Notes: generated from the sequence alone by a model not told the origin. 32,454 bases of DNA from Flavobacteriaceae bacterium (GCA_024643385.1 JAHEMZ010000030.1:1-32454), one strand, 5' to 3'. Positions 7,567 to 16,066 are shown, counted from the stretch's first letter. Made by a program: numbers and translations.

Positions 7567-10500
7567 CTACGTTTTCAGATATTCTTCTTTGGGAAGGATG
7601 ATCGGTTTTTCAATTTCATTGTTTTCCAAATATTTCAGAAACTTCCTTCCTTCTTTATCCATAATTTCCTGATACCGCTGTTTGGCCTTTTCAAATTCTT
7701 CAGCGATCAATTTATAATTTTGCTTTTGAGCTCCTGAAACCTGATCATTGCTACCCACCACATTGGCGTATAATTCTCCCATGCGTTCTCGAAGCTCAGG
7801 CTCTGCAGTTGCCACATAATTATCTCCTGTGGTTATCACTAGGTCTTTTCGTAAATTCTCCAAGGCATCATAGAACTGTTGTGCGACCTTTTTCCCTTTC
7901 GGTTGCTCATCGATCACCATTAGGGCCGACTTCTCATTTTCAGTAACCTCATGAACCAAATAGGCTAGATCCTCCACCATATTGAAAAGTTCCCGAGCCG
8001 TTCTTTCTTGTTCTTTCCTTTCTTCTAAGGTAGCTAAGGAACTTTCGTCATAGGTTACTTCAATGGTTTGCTCATAAGTATCATTCCCTTTTGTAAGGAG
8101 CACTTTGTATATTCCGGCAGGCACTCTCAAGGGAGAAAAACCGGCATAAGAAAGTGTTTTAGCTTCTGCCATTTTAGGGGCTTTACTGGTAAAATTCCAA
8201 TTCACCACATTGATCCCTTTTGATTTGCTCGGACTGAGTGTCGTAATTTTATTTCCATCCATGTCCTGGATCTCCATCGTCATCTTGCCAAAAGTGTGAC
8301 GCTTTTGCAGATAGTAAGTGATGCGAGCCTGATTTGATCTGTTTTGACCTACAAATTGTGTTTCCCCTCCAAAATTACCGGAAAAACCACTTTGCTCAAA
8401 CATAGTGAATGGCTCGGAATCAAAGAAATGTACATCCTTGGCCAATACTTCTTGATTTAATTGACGCAATGGACTGATATCATCAAGAATGATAATTCCT
8501 CTTCCATGGGTTCCCATGACTAAATCATTGGTTCCTTTATGCAGATCAATAAAATGAACCGCTACCGAAGGCATATTGTTGGTAAACTTTGACCAGTTCT
8601 TTCCTCCGTCGATAGTGATATATAATCCCAGCTCTGTCCCTAAGAACAATAGATCCTCATTTTCATAATCCTCCTGAATATTTCGGACAAATGCATTCTT
8701 TTCTATATCCTCTGAAATGATATTGCTCCAAGTTTTTCCAAAATCAGTGGTTTTTAAGGCATAGGCCTTAAAATCTCCTCTTGTGTGACCGTCAAAAACA
8801 GCATAAGCTGTCCCCTTACCGTGAACGCTGGCTTCAATATGGTACACCCATGTATTTGCAGGAATTCCTGTTAGATTAGGGGTTACATTGTCCCAGGTTT
8901 TTCCGCCGTCGGTGGTCACTTGAACAATTCCGTCGTCTGTTCCAACCCAAATAACATTTTGATCCAAAGGAGATTCCGCAATCGTAAAAATGGTCGTATG
9001 ATTTTCAGCACCACTATTATCCATAGATAACCCACCTGAAGATGACTGATTTTGTTTTGTAGTATCATTTGTTGTTAGATCGGGAGAAATAATGGTCCAA
9101 CTGTCACCCATGTCTTCAGATTTATGTAAAAACTGACTTCCCATAAAAAAGCGATCCGGCTGATGAGCGCTTATGGCCATGGGTGCATTCCAGTTAAATC
9201 GAAGCTTAGGTTTCCCTGTCTCTTCCATGGGTTGGATATTCTTGGTTTTATTTTTATCTACGTCATATCGCCAAACATTATCAGCTCCTTGCATTTCAGA
9301 GTAAACGATATTTTTGGTGGGATGCTTTAAAACGCGGAAACCATCTCCATATCCTACACGATTCCATTCACGTGGTTTAACACCGCCGGGGGCGGAATTG
9401 GGTCCCCACCAACTGCCATTATCTTGTAGGCCTCCATAAATATTATAGGGAGTGGCATCGTCTAGACTTATTTGATAAAACTGAGATAACGGTAGATTTT
9501 CAACAATTTCTAACGTGCTTCCTCCATTCCAGGAGCGGTATAATCCTCCATCGGTGGCGCAATACATCATATCACTTTCATTATTATGGAAGGAGATATC
9601 ATGGATATCATCGTGCATATTTCCCAGATCCTTAAAGGTTTTACCACCGTCCCGACTGATGGAACCACTAAGACCTGCTTTTAGGATCACATCAGGGTTT
9701 CTTGGATCGATGGTAATTCGAGAAAAGTAAAAAGGCCGAACAACCAATCCGAAATCACTATTCAAATGTTCCCAGTTGGCACCTGCATCCACCGATTTCC
9801 ATAAGCCATTCTTGGTTTTGTCTTCCGTTTCCAAAACCGAATATAAAATATTGGAGTCACTTGGAGCAAGAGCTATTGCGATACGCCCCAATTTCCCGGC
9901 AGGAAATCCATTGTGAATTTTATTCCAGGTTTTACCGGCATCTACAGATTTATAAAGTCCGCTGTTCACCCCACCGGAATTAAAGCTCCAGCCTGTTCTT
10001 CTGAATTCCCACATGGACGCATATAATACATTTGGATTCTTAGGGTCCATGATCACATCACCCGCTCCGGTCGATGGATTGATATATAATATTTTATTCC
10101 ATGTTTTTCCGCCATCGGTCGTTTTATATACCCCTCGTGTCTCATTATCACTCCAAAGAGCGCCTAAGACCCCTACATATATTTCATCTGTATTATTCGG
10201 GTTAATCGCTATGGAAGCGATCCGTTCACTTTGCTCAAAACCTGGAATCTCAACCCAATTATTTCCACCATCGGTAGATTTGTAAAGTCCGTTCCCGATA
10301 GACACCGAATTTCGGGTCCACGTTTCCCCGGTACCTACCCAGATCACCTCATCAGGTTTTTTAGGATCCAATTTTACGACACCAATGGATTGAACATATT
10401 TATCGAAAATAGGGGAGAAAGTAGCTCCACCGTCCACCGATTTCCAGACTCCCCCTCCGGCTGCTCCGATATACATCACCCGGGGATTGGTTGGGTGCAT

Positions 10501-10656
10501 TTCAATATCATTGATTCGACCACTCATAAGCGCCGGACCGATATGGCGCGCTTTCAGATCACCAAATAATTCATCACCTTTTAATGTGATGTTCTGCGCC
10601 CTTAGCTGCAAAACAAAAGCGAAAAGCAGCAAGGATAAAAACGTTATTTTTTTCAT
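7567..10656 (-). CDS. exported BNR-repeat / VPS10-like beta-propeller protein
   Basis: A 1029-residue protein with a clear signal peptide (MKKITFLSLLLFAFVLQLRAQ). The mature part carries at least nine Asp-box (BNR) turns spread over residues 65-700, for example STDGGNNW, TTDGGKTWNK, SVDAGKTWNK, SRDGGKTF, TTDGGKTWDN and TIDGGKNWSK, indicating one or two multi-blade beta-propellers like those of VPS10/sortilin and sialidase-fold proteins. After about residue 770 there is a beta-sandwich-like region, then a charged helical tail (870-1029). Databases often call such proteins glycosyl hydrolases, but no sialidase Arg triad or acid pair can be identified, so enzymatic activity is not supported. No type IX sorting domain is present. 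It follows the 10720-11499 gene after a terminator. Confidence 0.8.
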   Translation of the reverse strand: MKKITFLSLLLFAFVLQLRAQNITLKGDELFGDLKARHIGPALMSGRINDIEMHPTNPRVMYIGAAGGGVWKSVDGGATFSPIFDKYVQSIGVVKLDPKKPDEVIWVGTGETWTRNSVSIGNGLYKSTDGGNNWVEIPGFEQSERIASIAINPNNTDEIYVGVLGALWSDNETRGVYKTTDGGKTWNKILYINPSTGAGDVIMDPKNPNVLYASMWEFRRTGWSFNSGGVNSGLYKSVDAGKTWNKIHNGFPAGKLGRIAIALAPSDSNILYSVLETEDKTKNGLWKSVDAGANWEHLNSDFGLVVRPFYFSRITIDPRNPDVILKAGLSGSISRDGGKTFKDLGNMHDDIHDISFHNNESDMMYCATDGGLYRSWNGGSTLEIVENLPLSQFYQISLDDATPYNIYGGLQDNGSWWGPNSAPGGVKPREWNRVGYGDGFRVLKHPTKNIVYSEMQGADNVWRYDVDKNKTKNIQPMEETGKPKLRFNWNAPMAISAHQPDRFFMGSQFLHKSEDMGDSWTIISPDLTTNDTTKQNQSSSGGLSMDNSGAENHTTIFTIAESPLDQNVIWVGTDDGIVQVTTDGGKTWDNVTPNLTGIPANTWVYHIEASVHGKGTAYAVFDGHTRGDFKAYALKTTDFGKTWSNIISEDIEKNAFVRNIQEDYENEDLLFLGTELGLYITIDGGKNWSKFTNNMPSVAVHFIDLHKGTNDLVMGTHGRGIIILDDISPLRQLNQEVLAKDVHFFDSEPFTMFEQSGFSGNFGGETQFVGQNRSNQARITYYLQKRHTFGKMTMEIQDMDGNKITTLSPSKSKGINVVNWNFTSKAPKMAEAKTLSYAGFSPLRVPAGIYKVLLTKGNDTYEQTIEVTYDESSLATLEERKEQERTARELFNMVEDLAYLVHEVTENEKSALMVIDEQPKGKKVAQQFYDALENLRKDLVITTGDNYVATAEPELRERMGELYANVVGSNDQVSGAQKQNYKLIAEEFEKAKQRYQEIMDKEGRKFLKYLENNEIEKPIILPKEEYLKT

Positions 10657-10675
10657 CTGTAACTATATTAAGGTT

Positions 10676-10708
10676 AAAAAAAATCCCTGACGAGCAGGGA
10701 TTTTTTTT
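10676..10708. terminator. rho-independent terminator
   Basis: A nine-pair stem AAATCCCTG/CAGGGATTT with loop ACGAG at 10681-10703 has eight A residues before it and eight T residues at its 3' side. On the minus strand it lies between the LolA-like gene and the BNR-protein gene, so the latter needs read-through or a promoter in the remaining ~20 bases. Confidence 0.85.
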
Positions 10709-10719
10709 ATATGAAGTAA

Positions 10720-11499
10720 TTATTCTTTCTTTTCACCGGAAGATGCATTTTCAGGAAATGCAAACATCGCGCTATCCAATTCCGGATTCAATTCTATATG
10801 GGTGATCGAAATCGATTGTCCTCCGGGTTGATCTTTAGCTCCTTCTGTAATGGAGTGTGGAAAGTAAAGACCACCTACCTCTTGATAATCGCTTAACTTG
10901 GTTTGGCCAACCATTCCGGCTGCCGGACCTCCTTTAATCTCACGTTCTACAACGATAGGTACAAAGTTTTCAGCATCAAAATAATAAAAAGATATGTCCT
11001 GTTCTTCTTTACCATCGACCATAATAGGTTCTTTCACTAATTTGATCTTAAAGGTCTCAGTACCTTCTATAGTTTCTTTCCCCACTAATTCTACGGTATA
11101 CCCTTTTTCTTTATAGCCTAGAAAAGGATCCGGAAAATCATTCATCTCTTTTTTATAATTTTCAGTAGCTTCGGTATCACTTCGTTCTGCTTGCATGGTC
11201 ATTTGATTGGTTCCCCATAAAGTTTCCCCGTCAAATACATTTTGGAAAAAATTCTGTCCTTGAAAATTTGCTTTTACCATCGATTTACCTTCGCTGGTTT
11301 GGATCATTTCAATCGGAATTTCCATTCCTTGTATGTTAATATTTCCTTCAAATTTAATTCCCTTTACTGCTTGCCATTTGCTTATTCCTCCAGTGCTTTC
11401 GAAGAAATTGCCAAGGATTTCATCAGCCGTCTGGGCATTAGAAACAGAAGTAGCGCCCATGAACAGAAATGCAAGGGCTAATAATTGTATTTTTTTCAT
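10720..11499 (-). CDS. exported LolA-like (outer-membrane lipoprotein-sorting-like) protein
   Basis: A 259-residue protein with signal peptide MKKIQLLALAFLFMGATSVSNAQ. The mature part opens with TADEILGNFFESTGGISKWQ and continues with beta strands such as IKFEGNINIQGMEIPIEMIQ and FDGETLWGTN, the half-barrel pattern of LolA/LppX-like and flavobacterial 'outer membrane lipoprotein-sorting' proteins that bind lipids or lipoproteins. It probably acts in the periplasm or at the outer membrane. It precedes the BNR protein on the same strand but a strong terminator separates them. The specific ligand cannot be inferred, and canonical LolA is encoded elsewhere in most genomes, so this is more likely a relative than LolA itself. 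Confidence 0.65.
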   Translation of the reverse strand: MKKIQLLALAFLFMGATSVSNAQTADEILGNFFESTGGISKWQAVKGIKFEGNINIQGMEIPIEMIQTSEGKSMVKANFQGQNFFQNVFDGETLWGTNQMTMQAERSDTEATENYKKEMNDFPDPFLGYKEKGYTVELVGKETIEGTETFKIKLVKEPIMVDGKEEQDISFYYFDAENFVPIVVEREIKGGPAAGMVGQTKLSDYQEVGGLYFPHSITEGAKDQPGGQSISITHIELNPELDSAMFAFPENASSGEKKE

Positions 11500-11561
11500 A
11501 AATAAGGATTTTAATTTTTATTTTGATTATTGGACGTGAAATGCTCCTTTAAGTTACAATT

Positions 11562-11569
11562 CAAAGGTA
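11562..11569 (-). promoter_or_regulatory. candidate -7 promoter element for the LolA-like gene
   Basis: On the minus strand the sequence reads TACCTTTG, an exact match to the Bacteroidota -7 consensus TAnnTTTG, 62 bases upstream of the ATG at 11499. No well-spaced -33 TTG is evident. Confidence 0.5.
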
Positions 11570-11600
11570 ACTTTAAAATTTTTCAAATCTTTTAATTGTT

Positions 11601-11608
11601 TATTTTTG
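11601..11608 (+). promoter_or_regulatory. candidate -7 promoter element for the thioesterase gene
   Basis: TATTTTTG matches TAnnTTTG exactly and ends four bases before the ATG at 11613. If used, transcription would start at or within a few bases of the start codon, giving an mRNA with essentially no leader. No matching -33 TTG is seen at the usual spacing. Confidence 0.5.
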
Positions 11609-11612
11609 CTGT

Positions 11613-12008
11613 ATGAGATTTCATACTAGAAAATGGGTAAAACCACAAGATTTAAATCCGAATGGAACCCTCTTTGGAGGAAGACTTTTGGAGTGGATAG
11701 ATGAGGAGGCTGCGTTATACGCCATCATTCAACTCGAGAACGCACGAACCGTTACTAAATTCATTAGTGAAATTAACTTTAAGAGTTCCGCAAAAAAAGG
11801 AGATATTATAGAGATTGGCATCGAGGTGATCAATTTTGGAAAAACATCTCTTTCCTTTAAATGTGAGGTGCGAAACAAGATGACACATGAAACCATTATC
11901 ACAATTGATCGAATTACTATGGTAAGTCTGGGAGAAGATGGAAAACCCATCGCTCATGGAAAGACCCAAGTGGAATTTGTAAAGGACAGGTTGGACGCCG
12001 ACGACTAA
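11613..12008 (+). CDS. hotdog-fold acyl-CoA thioesterase
   Basis: A 131-residue cytosolic protein of the YciA/BFIT-type hotdog family, which hydrolyses acyl-CoA thioesters. The signature is NPNGTLFGGRLLEWIDEEAA (residues 15-34), combining the substrate-pocket loop with the hotdog helix that carries the likely catalytic Asp30. A second strand region, TKFISEINFKSSAKKGDIIEIG, is also typical of the family. Length fits a single hotdog domain that would assemble as a dimer or hexamer. Chain-length preference cannot be read from sequence. The stop TAA overlaps that of the convergent MscS gene (CTAA at 12005-12008), and a -7 element lies immediately upstream. Confidence 0.88.
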   Translation: MRFHTRKWVKPQDLNPNGTLFGGRLLEWIDEEAALYAIIQLENARTVTKFISEINFKSSAKKGDIIEIGIEVINFGKTSLSFKCEVRNKMTHETIITIDRITMVSLGEDGKPIAHGKTQVEFVKDRLDADD

Positions 12009-13273
12009 ACCTTTAGCTGCTCGAAATCTTTTCCGGAAGGAACCTCAAACAGTTCCAGCCCGAAATAGGGGATGGCAGCGATCAAATGATCGAAGATATC
12101 TGCCTGGATATGTTCGTAATTCTCCCATCTCTTATCGTTGCTAAAGCAAAAGATCTCAATAGGGATCCCTTTATCGGTAGGAGCTAGATGACGAACCATT
12201 AAAAAAAGCTCCTTGTTTATCGCAGGATTTTCATGTATAAAGGCATCTGCATATTTTCTAAAAACACCTAAATTGGTTTGATTTCTCCCATTGATCAACA
12301 AAGACTTGTCAATGTTTTTAGATTGGTTATAACGCTGAACATCTTTCTCACGATGTTCCAAATAGGGTTTTATTAATTCTATTTTCTTCAGATTCGCTAT
12401 ATCCTCTTCATTCAAGAACTTAACAGAGTTTTGTTTGATCATTAAAGATCGTTTTATCCTTCGTCCCGGAGATTCCTGCATCCCTCGCCAATTTTGAAAT
12501 GAATCGGCGATTAAGCTATAGGTGGGGATAGTGGTGAAAGTATTGTCAAAGTTTTGGACCCTCACCGTAGCAAGATTGATCTCGGTAACATAACCATCGG
12601 CGCCAAACTTGCTAAAGGTAATCCAATCATTAATACGCACGATGTCGTTCACAGACACTTGAATACTGGCAACAAATCCTAATATTGTATCTCTAAAAAT
12701 AAGAAGCAGGACTGCAGACGCAGCACCCAAAGAGGCCAGACTTTCAACGCTAAAGCCGGTCATTAAATTGATGATCAGAAAAATTCCGGTGCCCCACGCG
12801 AAGATCATTAAGACCTGTAAATAACTTTCCAGAGGTTTATCGTTATATTTTTCGTGACTCTCGCGAAGGTAATTCTTGGTGGTACGCAGCACACTCCTAA
12901 ATATCAAAATACACAGGATCACCAAAAAAATGGACGCAATAATGGACGTCCATTTCGCCGTTTTAGGATAATCGTTAAAGACAACGGGAATAAAATACCA
13001 AAGGAGTCCTAAAGGCGCTAAATGTGCTACAAATCTGGGAAAATTACTGTCTACCAAATAATCGTCAAAAGTAGATTTGGTCTTATTACTAAAAGCTTTG
13101 AATACTTGAACAATAATATTTCGAGTTACAAAGTCTAAAATTAAAATGATAAAAAGCACCACTACAGCCACCAAGAAAGTATTGAGCAGCGTTGCCCAAA
13201 AGGTACCCATACCGTGCTCCATCAGGTAGCGTCTGAACCATTCGGTAAACAATATAATCTTATCTTGATCCAT
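12005..13273 (-). CDS. MscS-family mechanosensitive channel (YbdG-like)
   Basis: A 422-residue inner-membrane protein with five predicted helices (about 20-45, 72-90, 105-125, 148-168, 172-200). The last helix and what follows have the MscS pore and beta-domain pattern: SLASLGAASAVLLLIFRDTI, then ASIQVSVNDIVRINDWITF and TEINLATVRVQNFDNTFTTI. The five-helix layout and the long charged C-terminal domain resemble the YbdG/YnaI subgroup of osmotic-stress channels rather than the three-helix MscS. Its ATG at 13273 overlaps the TAA stop of the upstream DUF3817 gene (TAATG), so the two are translationally coupled. Confidence 0.88.
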   Translation of the reverse strand: MDQDKIILFTEWFRRYLMEHGMGTFWATLLNTFLVAVVVLFIILILDFVTRNIIVQVFKAFSNKTKSTFDDYLVDSNFPRFVAHLAPLGLLWYFIPVVFNDYPKTAKWTSIIASIFLVILCILIFRSVLRTTKNYLRESHEKYNDKPLESYLQVLMIFAWGTGIFLIINLMTGFSVESLASLGAASAVLLLIFRDTILGFVASIQVSVNDIVRINDWITFSKFGADGYVTEINLATVRVQNFDNTFTTIPTYSLIADSFQNWRGMQESPGRRIKRSLMIKQNSVKFLNEEDIANLKKIELIKPYLEHREKDVQRYNQSKNIDKSLLINGRNQTNLGVFRKYADAFIHENPAINKELFLMVRHLAPTDKGIPIEIFCFSNDKRWENYEHIQADIFDHLIAAIPYFGLELFEVPSGKDFEQLKV

Positions 13274-13551
13274 TATAGGTATTTTCTTTCAGCGTAAAAG
13301 GGTCCGAACGGAAGGATCGCACAAAATAGTACTACCATAAAAGTCACGGTATTCCATTGCAACTTTTCCTTCATCCAATAAGCGCCCATGATATATAATA
13401 TAAAAAGAATTCCATGTGCCATCCCAATTACTTTGACCGCTTCAGGGAGTCCCCAAACATATTTTAATGGCATAGCAATGCCTAAAAGGAGTAAAAAAGA
13501 CAAGCCTTCAAGAGTACTAACCCATTTAAACTGTTTTATTGTTAATTCCAT
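13273..13551 (-). CDS. DUF3817 small membrane protein
   Basis: Starting at the ATG at 13551 (MELTIKQFKWVSTLEGLSFL) the product has 92 residues and three hydrophobic segments. The motif WVSTLEGLSFLLLLGIAMPL followed by VIGMAHGILFILYIMGAYW is the DUF3817 pattern (a family of unknown function that also occurs fused to transporters). The frame is open 50 residues further upstream, but that extension runs into the VanX-like gene and lacks family similarity. The stop overlaps the MscS start by one base, suggesting the two proteins work or are regulated together. Confidence 0.85.
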   Translation of the reverse strand: MELTIKQFKWVSTLEGLSFLLLLGIAMPLKYVWGLPEAVKVIGMAHGILFILYIMGAYWMKEKLQWNTVTFMVVLFCAILPFGPFYAERKYL

Positions 13552-13606
13552 TCTTTTTTTTGCAAAGATATATAATGTTCGTTCCCAATAAAGATAATAC
13601 CCCTTT

Positions 13607-14221
13607 TTAATCACAGGGTAAAGGCAGGTTTGAAATAGGAAAAGCATAGTTCTTTTGATAGTTAAAATGCCACCATTCTGTTCGAACCGTTTGAAATCCA
13701 AATCGTTTCATCCCTTCAATAAACAATCTTCTGTGTGCTAATACTTCAGGAGGAAATTGTGTGTGATCTATATGCGCTTCTTTTCCGAAGTAGTCATAAT
13801 CGCTTCCCATCTCTATATAACAACCCTCTAAGGTAACCAGGGTGATATCTACAGCAGCACCTCTGTTATGTACAGAGCCTCCCTTATATGGATTTGCCAC
13901 GTAGGTAGGATTGGGAAACAATTGCCACATTTTTTTTTGCACATCTAATGGACGGTAACAGTCATAAATTTTTATTTTATACCCCAATTCACAGAAATAA
14001 TCATTAGCCTTCGCCAAGGCCTTTCCTACTTCGGGCTGTAAAAGACATACCCCACAATCATAGAGTTTTTCATGCATAAAGTTTTCAGTGGTAGCGTAGC
14101 GTATCTCATAATCAAATTCGGAAGGAAAAGATGATAAATTCATTAAAGGTTGCTGACTATACGCTGTATAGGGAAACAACAAGGTGGAAATAATTAAGAA
14201 AAGATAAACGTAGGTTTTCAC
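13607..14221 (-). CDS. exported D-alanyl-D-alanine dipeptidase (VanX/DdpX-like, M15D)
   Basis: Using the GTG at 14221, the product has 204 residues and begins with a signal peptide (VKTYVYLFLIISTLLFPYTAYSQ), close to the ~202 residues of VanX. Zinc and catalytic residues are visible: Arg90 in DCYRPLDVQ, His118 and Asp125 in SVHNRGAAVDI, Glu182 and His185 in EWWHFNY, with VanX-like spacing. The enzyme cleaves D-Ala-D-Ala dipeptides. A signal peptide implies action on periplasmic peptidoglycan-derived dipeptide rather than cytosolic vancomycin resistance, and no VanA/VanH partners are present. An ATG at 14263 is possible but overlaps the divergent SDR start and puts 14 residues before the hydrophobic stretch. 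Confidence 0.85.
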   Translation of the reverse strand: MKTYVYLFLIISTLLFPYTAYSQQPLMNLSSFPSEFDYEIRYATTENFMHEKLYDCGVCLLQPEVGKALAKANDYFCELGYKIKIYDCYRPLDVQKKMWQLFPNPTYVANPYKGGSVHNRGAAVDITLVTLEGCYIEMGSDYDYFGKEAHIDHTQFPPEVLAHRRLFIEGMKRFGFQTVRTEWWHFNYQKNYAFPISNLPLPCD

Positions 14222-14261
14222 AGTTATTAAAGATAATTTATATTTAAGAAAAAATAGAAAC

Positions 14262-14987
14262 ATGCAAAAATTAAATGGGAAAGTCGCCTTTATTACAGGC
14301 GGAACTAAAGGAATAGGTTTTGGCATTGCACAAGAATGTTTAAAAAACGGTATAAACGTTGCCATCACAGGGAGAGATCATGAAAATATTAGAACCGCAC
14401 TGCATTTATTGAATGGAGAGGAAAATGACGGCGTATATGCCATTGGGATCGAAGCTGATGTTCGTAATTTTGAAGCGATGAAGGAGGCCGGTAATCAAGT
14501 GATCGAGGAATTTGGTAAGATCGACATTGTTATAGCCAATGCAGGATTAGGTTATTTTGCTCCCGTACAGGAACTTTCCATTGCTCAATGGAATGATACG
14601 ATCGACACAAATTTAACCGGTGTCTTTTTTACCCTGAAAGCTACGGTGGATCAACTGATGAAGAATCAAGGTTATTTTATTACTATTTCAAGTTTGGCGG
14701 GCACTAATTTTTTCGCAAATGGAAGTGCTTATAATGCCAGTAAATTTGGGGTAACAGGATTTACACAAGCAGCCATGTTGGACCTTCGACAATACGGAGT
14801 AAAGGTGAGTACCATTATGCCCGGTTCTGTCGCCACTCAATTTAATAATCATGTGCCCAATGAGAAAGATGCATGGAAAATCCAGCAAGAAGACATTGGA
14901 GAGATCGTCATTGACCTGCTTAAAATGAATCCTCGAACCTTACCCAGCAAGATTGAAGTTCGGCCCTCCATGCCTTCGTCCAACTAA
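14262..14987 (+). CDS. short-chain dehydrogenase/reductase
   Basis: A 241-residue cytosolic NAD(P)-dependent oxidoreductase. The Rossmann motif TGGTKGIG (12-19), the NAG of the central sheet (NAGLGYF), the catalytic Ser in ISSLAG and the YNASK pair (Tyr and Lys of YxxxK) are all present and intact, as is the downstream PGSVAT. This is the classical SDR layout (about 240-250 residues). The arginine near position 38 (TGRDHENI) is compatible with NADPH use. Substrate is not predictable. It is divergent from the VanX-like gene with only 40 bases between them, a TATATTTA box lying at 14239-14246. Confidence 0.88.
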   Translation: MQKLNGKVAFITGGTKGIGFGIAQECLKNGINVAITGRDHENIRTALHLLNGEENDGVYAIGIEADVRNFEAMKEAGNQVIEEFGKIDIVIANAGLGYFAPVQELSIAQWNDTIDTNLTGVFFTLKATVDQLMKNQGYFITISSLAGTNFFANGSAYNASKFGVTGFTQAAMLDLRQYGVKVSTIMPGSVATQFNNHVPNEKDAWKIQQEDIGEIVIDLLKMNPRTLPSKIEVRPSMPSSN

Positions 14988-15123
14988 ATCTAGCTATTGG
15001 CCGAAGAATGTATAACTGTTGTTTTGTCGTAGTGTTTCAAGGAAATATGTGTATGTCTTCTCAATTATTTTTGGGCTATAAACTGTGCTTTAATTTTTTA
15101 GTATATTTATAAAAAATTGATAT

Positions 15124-15306
15124 ATGATGATGATCCAAATTCCTACGGATGTTCCCAACCCTGCGAACAATACTCCTGTTAACTTGAATAACCCTTTTGA
15201 AGTCATCCTGTATGTGATCGCCCCAATCTTGTTATTTGTACTGTATTTATATCTTCGCAAAAAATCCCGTTCAAACAAAACGACGAATGAATCGGATGAA
15301 AAATAA
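15124..15306 (+). CDS. single-helix membrane mini-protein, 60 residues
   Basis: The frame encodes MMMIQIPTDVPNPANNTPVN followed by one hydrophobic helix (about residues 25-43, FEVILYVIAPILLFVLYLYL) and a Lys/Arg/Ser-rich, then acidic tail, consistent with an N-out, C-in membrane protein. The PNPANNTPV entry and helix with basic tail recur in short flavobacterial proteins sometimes mis-annotated as adenylosuccinate synthetase; no such activity is plausible at this size. It is preceded by a 136-base spacer containing a TATATTTA box at 15102-15109 and followed 33 bases later by the exported protein gene at 15340, possibly one transcript. Confidence 0.65.
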   Translation: MMMIQIPTDVPNPANNTPVNLNNPFEVILYVIAPILLFVLYLYLRKKSRSNKTTNESDEK

Positions 15307-15339
15307 GTAGTTTGGTTTAATATTTGCTCCATCCAATTC

Positions 15340-15990
15340 ATGAAAATATACCCTGCTTTATTATTTCTCGCTGTTAGTTGTGCTGCTACTGCTCAAATTG
15401 AGAGTAACAGTAATACCGTGAAGTTTGATGTTCAAGATTTTGATACCCCGGAGGAAACTGGATTTGAACTACCTGCCATGAAAAAACCGAGTCTTAGTAT
15501 TCCAGTGGAGGAACGAGATCCGAACACCAATATGACTTTAGGAGTAGATGAAAACGAAAAGTTGGACATGACCAAAACCGACGGACTCATGGAGAACATT
15601 TCTAATAAAGCACCAAAAGCATTTACCAAAGATAAAGAGCCTTCACCGGAATATGGAAAGGATCAATTTTTAGGAGATGTAAAAACAAGCGCCAACTTTG
15701 TGAATGTAAAATACCGTGACCATGAATATGTGGATGGTGATATGATCCGCGTCTACGTCAACGGTGATATTGTTCAATCAAGTGTATATCTGGGAGGTTC
15801 TTTCGGGGGATTTACCCTTCGTTTGGATGAGGGCGTAAACAAAATTGAATTTGAAGCTTTGAACCAAGGATCTTCCGGACCAAATACCGCCGAACTTCAT
15901 GTGTATGATGAAAATGGTTTTATCATTTCAGCCAAGGAATGGAATCTATTAACCGGAAGAAGAGCCACCATTATGGTTACAAAGGAATAA
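15340..15990 (+). CDS. exported protein with C-terminal beta domain, unknown function
   Basis: A 216-residue protein with signal peptide MKIYPALLFLAVSCAATAQ. The first ~100 mature residues are polar and probably disordered (many Asp, Glu, Asn, Pro, Lys). The last ~110 residues form a compact domain beginning FLGDVKTSANFVNVKYRDHE, with strands MIRVYVNGDIVQSSVYLGG and LRLDEGVNKIEFEALN, then AELHVYDENGFIISAKEWNL, suggesting an immunoglobulin- or jelly-roll-like beta sandwich. No catalytic motif is recognisable. It sits right after the 60-residue membrane protein on the same strand, so the pair may act at the envelope together. I do not know the family. Confidence 0.7.
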   Translation: MKIYPALLFLAVSCAATAQIESNSNTVKFDVQDFDTPEETGFELPAMKKPSLSIPVEERDPNTNMTLGVDENEKLDMTKTDGLMENISNKAPKAFTKDKEPSPEYGKDQFLGDVKTSANFVNVKYRDHEYVDGDMIRVYVNGDIVQSSVYLGGSFGGFTLRLDEGVNKIEFEALNQGSSGPNTAELHVYDENGFIISAKEWNLLTGRRATIMVTKE

Positions 15991-16066
15991 TGACAATATC
16001 CCCAAATTCAGGTTGAGATTATAAAGAATAGAAAGGTAATTTGGTTTTGTAAACGGTTAAGAAATA

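Noticed and set aside
10013..10569. 90- and 112-codon plus-strand frames inside the BNR protein gene
   Set aside because: Antisense shadows of the Asp-box coding region; Pro/Ser-rich without start context.
7567..10656. Repeats in the BNR gene as DNA repeats or a CRISPR array
   Set aside because: The repetition is at protein level (Asp-box turns) with irregular spacing and diverged codons; no constant repeats or spacers.
13607..14221. Vancomycin resistance cluster
   Set aside because: VanX-like residues are present, but there is no vanA/vanH ligase or dehydrogenase and the protein is exported.
15124..15306. Adenylosuccinate synthetase fragment
   Set aside because: The label is attached to similar short proteins in databases, but 60 residues with one membrane helix cannot hold the enzyme fold or GTP-binding loop.
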